The notes beneath the pieces were generated by a model. That model worked only from the letters and a program-made list of their open reading frames with translations, ran no database searches and was not told the DNA's origin. A stretch of DNA of 64,000 bases from JAVBJN01 sp031546985 (lineage in GTDB: Bacteria; Bacteroidota; Bacteroidia; Chitinophagales; Chitinophagaceae), in NCBI GenBank assembly GCA_031546985.1, contig JAVBJN010000059.1:21609-85608 (forward strand). Direction: 5' to 3'. The translations under genes were made by a program, and so were the position numbers. Numbering within the stretch: position 1 is the stretch's first letter; each line of letters starts with the position of its first letter. This document shows, in pieces, positions 17,517 through 26,567 of the stretch.

Positions 17517-20111
17517 TTAGTGTATTTCAATTTCGCCGGTTGTTCCGTTAATGGTGATGGTAGCGCCATCTTTAATATGGCTCATGGCATCTTTCACTGC
17601 CAGTATAGCGGGTATGCCAAACTCTCGTGAAATAACCGCAGCGTGCGATAGTACACCACCATTTTCGGTGATAACACCTTTCAGCAGCCTGAACTTCAGC
17701 GTCCATCCGGGGTCGGTAAATTTGGTCACAAGAATATCGCCTTCCTGTATGCGGTCTGCATCAAAAATATCTTTGATAACCCTCGCAGTACCTGTTATTT
17801 TGCCGGTGCTGCAAGGCACACCTTTGAGTGCTGACTTGTGCTTGCCATTGCTTGTGGTTTGCGTGGCAAAGTGGCTACCTATCTCCGGTGGGTTGCTATA
17901 ATTGCGGAACGCGTTATAATAAGCGGTGTTGCGTTTGATGATATTACTAATGTCATTTACCGTGAGCTTATTTTTATTAAAGTCGGTAATCTGGTCCAGG
18001 TCCAGGAAAAAGATATCATCGCGCTGGGCAATCACCCCGGCCTGCAGCCAGCGGTTGGCCACTTCCAGGGTAAACTTGCGCACATAATAGTAGAAGCGGG
18101 TAGAGAGATCGCGGTATTCTTCCCGCCACCATAAAAACTGGCGCAGGCGCTCTGTTTTGGCGATTACCGGGGCTGCTTTACGCGCCGGTAATACTTGTTT
18201 TATTCTTTCGATTTCGCGGAGGTACACCTGGTGTTGTTCTTCATTTTTCTCTACCGGGCTTTTCTCATCGGGCGCACTGAGAAAAGATTTCAGGTTTTCG
18301 ATCACAAAATCCGGTGCTTCATCATACCGCCCTACGGTAATATCAAGTTCACGTGTAGAGTGGAATTTATATTGCTCTATATAGGCACGGAAAGCCTTAA
18401 ATCCATGCTGGTTTTCTCCGGCATGGTAGGCTGTTATAAGGTTTGCGGTAGGCGTGTTTTGCCAATGGGCAGCCACCGCCGCATCCTGTTTAAAAGCAGA
18501 AGCCAGTTCCCAAAGCGATTGAATGCCGCGGATGTGCGAAACATTTTTAAGCCCTATAATGAGGTTCAGAAAGTTGATCTCGGCTTTTACCTTTTTCAAA
18601 AAATCTTTGAAGATGGTGTTGTAATTGCTGTTGTCGAAGATTAGTTTAAAGTAGCAGCTTTCATTGTAGAAATAGGCTTCGCGCATGAATTGTTCGTAGT
18701 ACAGGAACAGGTCTTCATTGCTCAATACGGACACATCCCTGGCATCCAGCTGCTCCAACTCTTTTTCCTGACGGGCACGAAATGCGGCAGTACCGGCAAG
18801 GGTGCGGGAAAACGATTTTTCCAGCTTGCCCAGTACCCGTATACCATGAATAATGGTTTTGAGGTTAAATCCTGTTTTTACACCGTCGCCTTCGTAGGTT
18901 ACTTCAATGCCCAGATCCTGGTCGAAATCGCGTTCGCAATAACCGGGCAGCCGCTCCACACATCGTTTAATGGCAGAAAGGTTCCAGTAGGGGCGTCCAA
19001 AAAACATATCGCTCCATACAATGCCTTCATTCTTTTTCAGAAAGGCAATACTGAGGAGGTATTCCGGCATGGCATTATCCCAGATGAGTTTGTAGGCCGA
19101 CCACATGAATGGCGAGCATACGGAAGACGATACGCCACCATCTTTAAAATCGGCGGTGGTCCATTCTTCGGTATAGCCCGATAAGGATATGGTGGTAACA
19201 GGGCGCGCCTGAAATACAAATAATTCTCCGCCCAGCATGCCCCATTCTACATCTACAGGTTTGCCAAACATATCCTGTATAGCGGTGGTAACCTTTGCGA
19301 TCTGCAATAATTCCTGATCATTAAGTACCGGCTGACTCACCTGCGCTGGCGCCACCTGTACCTGCCGGGTAAACGGCCATTCTGCCGCACCGGTAATTTT
19401 ATATTGTTTTTCTGCTACATGCCGCTGGGTTATTTTATTATGGTACCAGTCCACGCTGTAACTATCCGGCGATGTAATGCCGGCTACCAATCCTTCGCCA
19501 AGACCATACGCGGCCTCTACCAATATTTCTTTATCGTAACCGGTTACCGGGTTTACCGAAAAGGCTACTCCGGCAATGTCGGTATTCACCATGCGTTGCA
19601 GCACCACGCCCATTTTAAGCTGCCCTGCGGGTATCTGGTTTTGCCGGCAGTATTCCTGCACCCGGCTGTTATATACAGAGAGCCAGCAAAGCTTTACTGC
19701 CCGTATCACCTGGTCAATACCTGATAGGTTGAGATAGGTGCTGTACATACCGGCAAAAGAGGCATGGTTCATATCTTCCATAGCGCCACTGCTGCGTACT
19801 GCAAAACTTTCGCCGGGGTGGGCCGCCATAAACGCTTCGATAAGTGTGTGCAGTCCGGGAACAAACATGCTATGGTCTACCACATCAATGGGTGTCTCTT
19901 CGCCTTTGAACTGCTGCGCCAGCGATTGGTTCAGCTCAAGAAAAGCCTGGTGCGCGTCGTAGCAGATAAAGGCTGCCGTGGGAATGTTAAAGCCATGTGC
20001 AGCCAGCACACGCAGCGATTCTGCTTTATTTCCAATATTGCCCTTGCCCTGCGGGTCGTTATAGTGGAACAATAGTTGCCGGGCCGGTTTAATTTCCTGT
20101 GTAAGTTCCAT
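17517..20111 (-). CDS. Dikinase phosphotransferase (rifampin phosphotransferase / PEP-synthase-like)
   Basis: The 864-residue protein starts with an ATP-grasp domain (approx. 1-320: GNKAESLRVLAAHGF, FAVRSSGAMEDMNHASFAG, VEAAYGLGEGLV, VEWGMLGGELFVFQARPV). A long helical middle domain follows, and then a C-terminal phosphohistidine swivelling domain with GGVLSHAAVISREFGIPAI, where the His accepts phosphate. There is no C-terminal PEP-binding TIM barrel. This order and length match the rifampin phosphotransferase (Rph) type instead of PEP synthase. Such enzymes split ATP to AMP and phosphate and place the beta-phosphate on an alcohol held by the middle domain. Here it is the best candidate for phosphorylating a hydroxyl of the product before CTP activation. 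Self-resistance by inactivating the product is an alternative. Confidence 0.85.
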   Translation of the reverse strand: MELTQEIKPARQLLFHYNDPQGKGNIGNKAESLRVLAAHGFNIPTAAFICYDAHQAFLELNQSLAQQFKGEETPIDVVDHSMFVPGLHTLIEAFMAAHPGESFAVRSSGAMEDMNHASFAGMYSTYLNLSGIDQVIRAVKLCWLSVYNSRVQEYCRQNQIPAGQLKMGVVLQRMVNTDIAGVAFSVNPVTGYDKEILVEAAYGLGEGLVAGITSPDSYSVDWYHNKITQRHVAEKQYKITGAAEWPFTRQVQVAPAQVSQPVLNDQELLQIAKVTTAIQDMFGKPVDVEWGMLGGELFVFQARPVTTISLSGYTEEWTTADFKDGGVSSSVCSPFMWSAYKLIWDNAMPEYLLSIAFLKKNEGIVWSDMFFGRPYWNLSAIKRCVERLPGYCERDFDQDLGIEVTYEGDGVKTGFNLKTIIHGIRVLGKLEKSFSRTLAGTAAFRARQEKELEQLDARDVSVLSNEDLFLYYEQFMREAYFYNESCYFKLIFDNSNYNTIFKDFLKKVKAEINFLNLIIGLKNVSHIRGIQSLWELASAFKQDAAVAAHWQNTPTANLITAYHAGENQHGFKAFRAYIEQYKFHSTRELDITVGRYDEAPDFVIENLKSFLSAPDEKSPVEKNEEQHQVYLREIERIKQVLPARKAAPVIAKTERLRQFLWWREEYRDLSTRFYYYVRKFTLEVANRWLQAGVIAQRDDIFFLDLDQITDFNKNKLTVNDISNIIKRNTAYYNAFRNYSNPPEIGSHFATQTTSNGKHKSALKGVPCSTGKITGTARVIKDIFDADRIQEGDILVTKFTDPGWTLKFRLLKGVITENGGVLSHAAVISREFGIPAILAVKDAMSHIKDGATITINGTTGEIEIH

Positions 20112-20123
20112 AGCATTGTTTTG

Positions 20124-21749
20124 TTATAAAAAGGGTACAGCGCCACCATTCAGTACAATCTGCTGGCCGTTCATATAGTTGCCAAGCGCACTGCAAACCG
20201 ACAGCACGGCTGCAGCTACATCTGCAGGGGTTGCCAGCCGTTGTGCCGGAATATTCTTTTTAAGCATTTCCAGCTGCATGTGGTTAAATTGTTTGGTAAG
20301 GTCTGTTTCTATTAATGTGGGTGTAATGATATTGGTGGTAATGTTATAAGAGCCAAACTCTGCTGCCAGTGCCCGGGTGAGGCCCTGCAGGCCGCTTTTG
20401 GCGGTTATGTAGTGGGCATGCCCGCGTACCGGTACATGAACCGTTGCAGAGGAAATGTTGATAATGCGGCCAAACTGCCGGCTCATCATATGCGGTATAG
20501 CAGCCTGGCAGGTGTGAAAAGCACCTTTTACTATAACATCCAGATCTTGCTCCAATTGCGCGGCGGTTAATTCGAGGAACGGAACTTCCAGGAAATTGCT
20601 CACTGCGTTATTGATCAGAAAGTCGATCTGGCCAAAGTTGTGAATGGCATCTCCCATCATCTGCTTTACCGCCACAGCGTCGGTTACACTGGCACTTGCG
20701 GTAATTGCCTTTGCGCAACCGTTATGGTTTATTTCTTCGGCAATGGCCTCGGCTTCTGCCTGGCCCTGGTGGTAGTTGAGTACCACATTGCAACCACTGG
20801 CCGCCAATGCCTTGGCTATGTATGCGCCAATGCCGCGACTGGCTCCGGTTACCACAGCCGTTCTGCCATTGAGATTGGTCTGTGGGATGGCTGTTGCTAC
20901 AACCGGTAGCTGCGGTGTAGCGGTTTGTTTATCGTTTACCTCGCTTGCTATTTTGCCACGGGCCCAGGTACCGGCAGCTGTATTTATGGTGAAGTCGCTT
21001 TTGATGATATGGGTAAGTGCCGACCGGAATGTGACTGCACCTTCAAAATTGGCTTGCGAATGTGTACCAGGTAGCTCATCATAATCGATTGTGATATCGA
21101 GAATGGTAGCAAACTTTCCGGGGCGGTACATGCCGGTATAGGTAGAGGCCAGGCACAGGGGCATTAATTGCATAGCCAGCGCTGTATGTAACGGCATGGA
21201 ATGCGCATGCGGAAACCCACTGCACAGCAGTTGTTTAAAACTGTTTAACTGGGGTGTGCCTAACACAAACGGAATATTTACAGGTGCATCCGGCACTTCA
21301 TTAAAGGTATAGGCGGCTTCGGTTAGGTGGTGTAGTACCAATGCGCTTTCTGCAGGTGCATCCGTAGTGGGCAGGGCCAGGTCTGTTTCTCCGAGTTGAA
21401 GTGTGCCGGATATAACCGTGGTATGCCCGTGTTTAAAACTAAAATGAATTTGTTTTTCGACGGGGCTGTGCCATGCTAATTGCAGCACATCGCCTATGCG
21501 CACCGGTTTTATGAAATTGATCTTCATGCTGCGAATGCACTGGTTGCTTTCCAGCGGCAGAAAAGCCAGGTAGCTTACCGGTAGCATACCATGTGCTATG
21601 CAGCTTCTGAACTTGGTGGTGCGTGCATAGTTTTCGTCTGTATGCAGCGCGTTGCAATCACCGCAAAAAGCGGCAAAGCGCTGGATAAGCGTTTGTGTAG
21701 GCTTAAGCGTGATGGTTGTAATGGTTTCTGGCTGCAGCATATTATTCAT
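20124..21749 (-). CDS. Double-hotdog (MaoC-like) / short-chain dehydrogenase fusion
   Basis: The 541-residue protein has an N-terminal R-hydratase/MaoC domain with the Asp-x4-His pair in GDCNALHTDENYA and the FRSCIAHGML helix. A second hotdog-like unit (approx. 150-270) lacks that pair. From residue ~290 it is a classical SDR: VVTGASRGIGAYIA, INNAVSN, and the catalytic Tyr-Lys in HYITAKSG. It pairs 3-hydroxyacyl dehydration or enoyl hydration with 3-ketoacyl reduction in one chain, useful for building or editing an acyl chain on an ACP or CoA. Its ATGA start overlaps the FkbH stop and 12 bases separate it from the dikinase gene. Confidence 0.85.
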   Translation of the reverse strand: MNNMLQPETITTITLKPTQTLIQRFAAFCGDCNALHTDENYARTTKFRSCIAHGMLPVSYLAFLPLESNQCIRSMKINFIKPVRIGDVLQLAWHSPVEKQIHFSFKHGHTTVISGTLQLGETDLALPTTDAPAESALVLHHLTEAAYTFNEVPDAPVNIPFVLGTPQLNSFKQLLCSGFPHAHSMPLHTALAMQLMPLCLASTYTGMYRPGKFATILDITIDYDELPGTHSQANFEGAVTFRSALTHIIKSDFTINTAAGTWARGKIASEVNDKQTATPQLPVVATAIPQTNLNGRTAVVTGASRGIGAYIAKALAASGCNVVLNYHQGQAEAEAIAEEINHNGCAKAITASASVTDAVAVKQMMGDAIHNFGQIDFLINNAVSNFLEVPFLELTAAQLEQDLDVIVKGAFHTCQAAIPHMMSRQFGRIINISSATVHVPVRGHAHYITAKSGLQGLTRALAAEFGSYNITTNIITPTLIETDLTKQFNHMQLEMLKKNIPAQRLATPADVAAAVLSVCSALGNYMNGQQIVLNGGAVPFL

Positions 21750-23425
21750 GTAAAATAAGCACTACTTGTTGAAAATGCTAATGTGTGAAGGCCTGGAGTT
21801 GGGTATGTTTCTGCAAACTCCCATGTAAACAAGGTATCGCTTGCCTTGTTTAGGGCCGATGCCGCGAGTGCCTCCAGGCAAGGCGTATTTCTTTCGGTGG
21901 GTAAATACGGAAAAGCAACCGAAAGGGCTTCGTGACTTTGGGCTATATTGATTAATGTGGCAATAAGCGTTTGTTCGATGTGCCTGCCCAGTATGCGGCA
22001 ACTCATTACAAAATCGGTAATGGTGGCCAGGCCATCTGCAATCTGCAGGCTTAGCACAGCGGTAAGGCCATAATTGCCAAATTTGTCTTTGACCACTGCT
22101 GCATACATTACATGACCAGGTTGTGCCAGCCATTGGGTTAGTTCATGCTCGGTACGCCTGCGGGTTTGCAGGTTAAACTGGTTGGTTTTGTTCAGCAGTT
22201 GTGCCACACGCGTTACCTGTTGTGCGCCTACTGGCTCTACTGTTATCTGTATCTGCATATCGCGGATGCAATCTTCGAGAAAAGCATGATGGGTTTGCTG
22301 CTTGCGGCGTTGCTGCTCTGCCTGGTATAATGTGGTTTTGTCACGGTCTTCCTGTGTGGTACGGTGGCTATCGAACCGCTTAAGGTTTAATATAAAACTG
22401 CTTAAGAGGAGTGGCGATGCCGGAAAGTCTGGTACATGAATATCCGGCAATGCATGTTTAACCATCGCCCTTTCTGCCGGCGAGTCGTCTATAAAGATTA
22501 CATCGCGGTCGCTGATATTGATCTCATCAATAATGTCGCGGATATTAGTGGCCTTGTCCTGCCAGTTGATGCGCCAGGTTACAAAATCGGCAGGCTTTAA
22601 CACCATTTCAGGCAATTTATTCATTGCTTCCAACGCCAGCTGCTCGTCGTTTTTAGATACAATAGCCAGGATAAGCCCGTTTTCTTTAAGCCGTTTTACT
22701 TCTTCCTGGAAAGCACAGAATGCCTCACCGGCAGGCGCGCCGCCACCTAATTGCAAATGCTGGTAACCATCATCGCCCAGCACGCCACCCCAGAGGGTAT
22801 TGTCGAGGTCCAGCACCAGCAATTTAGCCGATCTTCCTTCCAGTGTGTCTATGGCAAAAGCAATGTCTGCCGAGGCCGCTTTAAATACCTCATTGGAGTA
22901 GGGAATTCTGCCCATATACCACAAGGATTCATTCTTTTTATTCAAGGCTGTCCAGGGCGCGCTATCGAGCATACATATGCCAGCCTGCCCAGTCAGCGCC
23001 TCTGCCAGCATATTGTTGGCACAAGCTACCTTGTAAGTAATGCCGGCACCCGGCTCGTAATTCAGTAGGCTAAAGGCTTGCAGCCGCGCCGGTACAGAAA
23101 AACTAACCACAAAAATGCCTTTTACCAAAGCCTGGTGGGCATTAAGCGCCTGGGCGAAATGGTCTATCTCTTGTTGTAAAGCGGCTTTAAAATCTTGTGG
23201 CGATGTGGAGCTGCCAGGGGTTATGCTGTGAAACAGTTGTTGCGGCTCTGCCCAGATTACAATATAGTCGATACCCGATGTGTTGTACAGCGTATCGAAC
23301 CGCAGCAGGCTGTTATAGATATCGCCCAATGGTGCTACCTGCACTTCCAGCCCGCTGGTTTTTAAAAAGCCCTGCAGGCTTCCTATTGTAAAATTGGAAA
23401 GCAGCAATACTTTATTTTGCTTCAT
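21746..23425 (-). CDS. FkbH-like HAD-IIIC domain protein (glyceryl-ACP formation)
   Basis: The start is set at the ATG at 23425 (MKQNKVLLLSNFT); this gives 559 residues and a 14-base overlap with the ACP gene. The N-terminal part is SGNH-like. The HAD core has LVLDLDNTLWGGVLGDDG, the Ser/Lys motif in IVSKND, and FIDDSPAE. A GNAT-like C-terminal domain follows. FkbH proteins capture 1,3-bisphosphoglycerate, remove the phosphate, and load a D-glyceryl group onto a free ACP. The partner ACP is the overlapping upstream gene. In macrolide pathways the unit is later oxidised to hydroxymalonyl-ACP for a PKS. No PKS is present here, so another fate is expected, possibly reduction by the adjacent aminotransferase/reductase fusion. 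Confidence 0.88.
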   Translation of the reverse strand: MKQNKVLLLSNFTIGSLQGFLKTSGLEVQVAPLGDIYNSLLRFDTLYNTSGIDYIVIWAEPQQLFHSITPGSSTSPQDFKAALQQEIDHFAQALNAHQALVKGIFVVSFSVPARLQAFSLLNYEPGAGITYKVACANNMLAEALTGQAGICMLDSAPWTALNKKNESLWYMGRIPYSNEVFKAASADIAFAIDTLEGRSAKLLVLDLDNTLWGGVLGDDGYQHLQLGGGAPAGEAFCAFQEEVKRLKENGLILAIVSKNDEQLALEAMNKLPEMVLKPADFVTWRINWQDKATNIRDIIDEINISDRDVIFIDDSPAERAMVKHALPDIHVPDFPASPLLLSSFILNLKRFDSHRTTQEDRDKTTLYQAEQQRRKQQTHHAFLEDCIRDMQIQITVEPVGAQQVTRVAQLLNKTNQFNLQTRRRTEHELTQWLAQPGHVMYAAVVKDKFGNYGLTAVLSLQIADGLATITDFVMSCRILGRHIEQTLIATLINIAQSHEALSVAFPYLPTERNTPCLEALAASALNKASDTLFTWEFAETYPTPGLHTLAFSTSSAYFT

Positions 23426-23720
23426 GGCAAACTGTTTTTTCCAGGTAAGCTGCCAGGTGCGCCGGGGATGCCAGCAGGTTGGGCTCGGTGCCAATGGCCT
23501 GGGTTATACTATCGGTAATGAAAATTGTATTGCCATATTTTTCACTTAATCCTTCTTCCAGTCCTACCAGGAAATACACAAAATCGAGCGATGAGAGTTG
23601 CCCGTATTTGGGGTCCAGCGGCATGTCTTCAGAAAAAAACAGCGGATCATCCGGCCGGTAACTATTTAGTTTTTCGATGGCCTGTGCTATAATATCGGTT
23701 AGTTGGGCAGTGGTTGTCAT
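23412..23720 (-). CDS. Discrete acyl carrier protein (FkbJ-like)
   Basis: The 102-residue helical, acidic protein has the phosphopantetheine region GQLSSLDFVYFLVGLEE, in which the second Ser aligns with the Ser of the usual DSL and the Asp is replaced by Ser. The C-terminal helix (SPAHLAAYLEK) is also typical of carriers. Its start overlaps the end of the aminotransferase fusion (ATGA) and its end overlaps the FkbH start by 14 bases, so the three proteins are likely made together. It should carry the glyceryl unit made by FkbH, after activation by the PPTase at 39.4 kb. Confidence 0.82.
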   Translation of the reverse strand: MTTTAQLTDIIAQAIEKLNSYRPDDPLFFSEDMPLDPKYGQLSSLDFVYFLVGLEEGLSEKYGNTIFITDSITQAIGTEPNLLASPAHLAAYLEKTVCHEAK

Positions 23721-26554
23721 AAGCTACTTTGCATTTTGGGCTGGTAATAGGTAAAGCCGTGTTTTTTGGATATGTCCAGTATCTGGCGCACCTGTGCTGC
23801 GTTGATATTGCCATAGCTGAATGAGGTTTGGAGGTTTTCCAGCCCCAGCAGCAGGGTTTCGCTCATGCAGGCATATGCGGTGCCTTCGGGCAGGCTAATG
23901 CCCGCGATCTTGAAATCCGGGGTTTTCGGCAGTTTTACGATACCACCCTTAATTACAGTTACATCTGGCATAGCGGTCACCGTTTCGTGCACATCGGCCG
24001 GTACGGCAATATCGCAGATGAGCACAGGGAAATGACCTATGTGTTGCGGTAAAATGAGTGGTTTTACATGGTTGCTGGCACTTACGATAATATTGGCTTT
24101 TTTAAGCTGGTCAAGATCGGCGGTTACCTGAATGGGGAAACTGTTTTGCAGTGCCTGCCGGGAGTCATGGTATTGCTGCGTCCACTCTTCTTCTGTCCAT
24201 GTATCCATACCGGCATAACTAATGCCCGCTACAGCGGCAGCATTCAGCAGTTGCCGGCCTATGGGAGTGGTTTGCCCGGCGGGTTTGAGCAGGTTGTTCC
24301 GGAATATATGGATGGCTGTTTTATGCACCGGATCCAGGTTTCCATCTCTGCCGGTGAGTATAACGGTATGTACTCTTTCTGCAATAATCTCGCTGAAAAT
24401 GCTGCATATGTTTCCGGCTGCGCCTACAGCGGCAAATACAGCGCCGGGTACATCAATCTCCAGTTCTGCGGCTTTTTTGAGCAACGATACAATGCCAATG
24501 GCTGTGGTGAATGAATTACCGGTTGTTAAATGCACGCCATTGGTCTTAAGCGCCCTGCAATTGTTGGAAATGATGGACGTATACCCACCAAAGCCCATGG
24601 TGCTGCAACCCAGTTCGCGGGCCAGGTCTACACCTTCCTGCAATTTTTCGCGTATGCCTTCGATGTTTCTGCTGCGGAGGCCATCTACCATCATTTCGGA
24701 TGTCATAGGCAGGCCAATGAAATTAAGTTCTACCTGCTCGCCGGTGGCAGAAATAACCCGTTTTTTTTCGCTGCAAAAGGTTCGGGTTACCGGCGCTATT
24801 TTGCTGAGAAAACGGCCTATCTCATCTGTGGAGAAGGCATTAAAACCATCGTCCCAGCTGGTGAGGTCCTGTGGATTAATGAAATGACCTATAAAAGCTA
24901 CTTTTTTACTGCACGATCCGGTATAGGGTGCGATGGCAGGTTTGCGGTAATCTGCATTGCCGGTATAGGGCAGGGCAGGTACAGGGTGTATGATGAAGCG
25001 GGTTAGCGCATAAATGTCCTGGCGGGAAAGAATATCGCAAAGCAGGTTAAACTTACCAATGATGGCATTACATTCCTCTGTAGTAATATAGGCAGATGGC
25101 TCCAGCCGTATGGTGTTGCTGTTGGAAAGGCAGGGCAATACCCGCACTTTTTGCTCGTGCAGCAAATGACCTGATATGACGAAACCCAGTATGTCCAGCT
25201 CAGAGAGCATGCGCAGGCAGCCCGATCCGGATTGGTGCTGTGGCCGGAATTCAATTCCTATCATGAGGCCGGCGCCTCTTACATCTGCCATCACATCCGG
25301 GTATTTGTCGAGGATAAGCCGTAACCCTTCGAGCAGGTAAATGCCTTTGTCGCGGGCATTGGTCATTAATGCTGGGTTATGCTGCAGTATATCCAGCGCG
25401 GCTTTGCCTATGGCGCAGCTATGATCGTCTTCTGCAAACGTTGAGGAGTGAAGCATATCGAACCGGCTGTCGTACAGCTCTTCGGCAATACAGAGTACCC
25501 CGGTTTTGCTGAGACCACCGCCCAGGCTTTTGGACAATAAAATATAATCGGGTTTTACACCCAGCTGCTCTGCAAATACAAAAGTGCCGGTACGGCCAAT
25601 ACCGGATTGTATTTCATCAAATATAAAGGGCACCTGGTGCTCGTGCGTAAGTGTGCGCGCCAGTTGCACATAAGTTTTATCTAAAATCTGGATGCCGCCT
25701 TCGCCCTGGATGGGTTCTATTATAAAGCAGGAAATAGCACACATGGTAACGGGCTCCAGCGTGGCCTGGCCTCCTGTGGTACGGATGGTATAAAGCGTAA
25801 CCGTATGGTTGCTGAAGGTTGTGGTAAGCAGGTCGTTATTGCCTGCCTCCAGGTGCAGCACCTGGTTGTCGGAGTCTATTACATCCGTTTTGAAGCCCTG
25901 GTAATGGGTTACATGCAGCGCTCCTGAAGTTTTGCCATGATAAGCTTTACAGAGTGCCAGCCGCACAGGTGGCGCCGATAGCAGGTGGTGGTTATGGCGT
26001 TTAACCTGGTCAATAAGCATGTTTAGAGAACCTGCAGGTGCGCCCAGTAAATGCCCGGCTTGTTGCAATAGTTCCGGGGTTTGCTGCAAGGGGAGCATGC
26101 TGGCTTTTTCCAGGGCCTGGTCTATGTTGTGGCGTATAGCTTTAACCCTGGCGGCGTAGGCCAGGCGGGCGTGTTTAAGGCTTGCCTCTACGGTTTCTGT
26201 ACCGGTGTTGCAAAAAGAAAACAGGTAATCGCGTTGTAGCGACGATTGTAATACCGAGCGTAAAGCCACCGTAAGGTCTGCTGCTTTGGAGCTGTAGCTT
26301 CCCTGCGCGGCAAATGGCCTGTCGCTGGCCAGTAACGACTGCGCTACCGCAACCAGCTCCGGATGGTTATGCCCAAAGAACAGGGAACCAAACCCTCCTA
26401 TCATATCTTTCACTTCATGCTCCTGCCCGTTGGTATCATAAAAATACAGACTGTCGCCTTTGGCCCTGTGGTATTCAATATCGAGGTTTAACGCCTGCAT
26501 CATCTGGTAGACGTTAGGTTTAAAATAGCCTGGTGTTTTCTTGGTTAAGGTCAT
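23717..26554 (-). CDS. Class III aminotransferase fused to acyl-ACP reductase (AAR)
   Basis: The protein is about 945 residues; an in-frame GTG two codons upstream (26560) is an alternative start. Residues ~1-500 are a class III PLP aminotransferase: FIFDEIQSGIGRTG binds the cofactor and LSKSLGGGL holds the Schiff-base Lys (near 341). Residues ~540-945 resemble cyanobacterial long-chain acyl-ACP reductase: IGHFINPQDLTSW, GFGGYTSIISNN, TTGNSFTTA, the nucleotide-binding AAVGAAGNICS, and YACMSETLLLGLE, whose Cys (near 894) matches the acyl-accepting Cys of AAR. One chain could therefore reduce an ACP thioester to an aldehyde and transaminate it to an amine. It overlaps the ACP and so probably works with FkbH. 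I know of no described enzyme with this fusion. Confidence 0.85.
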   Translation of the reverse strand: MTLTKKTPGYFKPNVYQMMQALNLDIEYHRAKGDSLYFYDTNGQEHEVKDMIGGFGSLFFGHNHPELVAVAQSLLASDRPFAAQGSYSSKAADLTVALRSVLQSSLQRDYLFSFCNTGTETVEASLKHARLAYAARVKAIRHNIDQALEKASMLPLQQTPELLQQAGHLLGAPAGSLNMLIDQVKRHNHHLLSAPPVRLALCKAYHGKTSGALHVTHYQGFKTDVIDSDNQVLHLEAGNNDLLTTTFSNHTVTLYTIRTTGGQATLEPVTMCAISCFIIEPIQGEGGIQILDKTYVQLARTLTHEHQVPFIFDEIQSGIGRTGTFVFAEQLGVKPDYILLSKSLGGGLSKTGVLCIAEELYDSRFDMLHSSTFAEDDHSCAIGKAALDILQHNPALMTNARDKGIYLLEGLRLILDKYPDVMADVRGAGLMIGIEFRPQHQSGSGCLRMLSELDILGFVISGHLLHEQKVRVLPCLSNSNTIRLEPSAYITTEECNAIIGKFNLLCDILSRQDIYALTRFIIHPVPALPYTGNADYRKPAIAPYTGSCSKKVAFIGHFINPQDLTSWDDGFNAFSTDEIGRFLSKIAPVTRTFCSEKKRVISATGEQVELNFIGLPMTSEMMVDGLRSRNIEGIREKLQEGVDLARELGCSTMGFGGYTSIISNNCRALKTNGVHLTTGNSFTTAIGIVSLLKKAAELEIDVPGAVFAAVGAAGNICSIFSEIIAERVHTVILTGRDGNLDPVHKTAIHIFRNNLLKPAGQTTPIGRQLLNAAAVAGISYAGMDTWTEEEWTQQYHDSRQALQNSFPIQVTADLDQLKKANIIVSASNHVKPLILPQHIGHFPVLICDIAVPADVHETVTAMPDVTVIKGGIVKLPKTPDFKIAGISLPEGTAYACMSETLLLGLENLQTSFSYGNINAAQVRQILDISKKHGFTYYQPKMQSSL

Positions 26555-26567
26555 TTTCACGGTTTGT

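Noticed and set aside
21746..23720. Methoxy- or hydroxymalonyl-ACP extender pathway
   Set aside because: FkbH, the ACP and a dehydrogenase-like protein are present, but there is no PKS, no O-methyltransferase and no separate FkbK, so a PKS extender unit has no visible use here.
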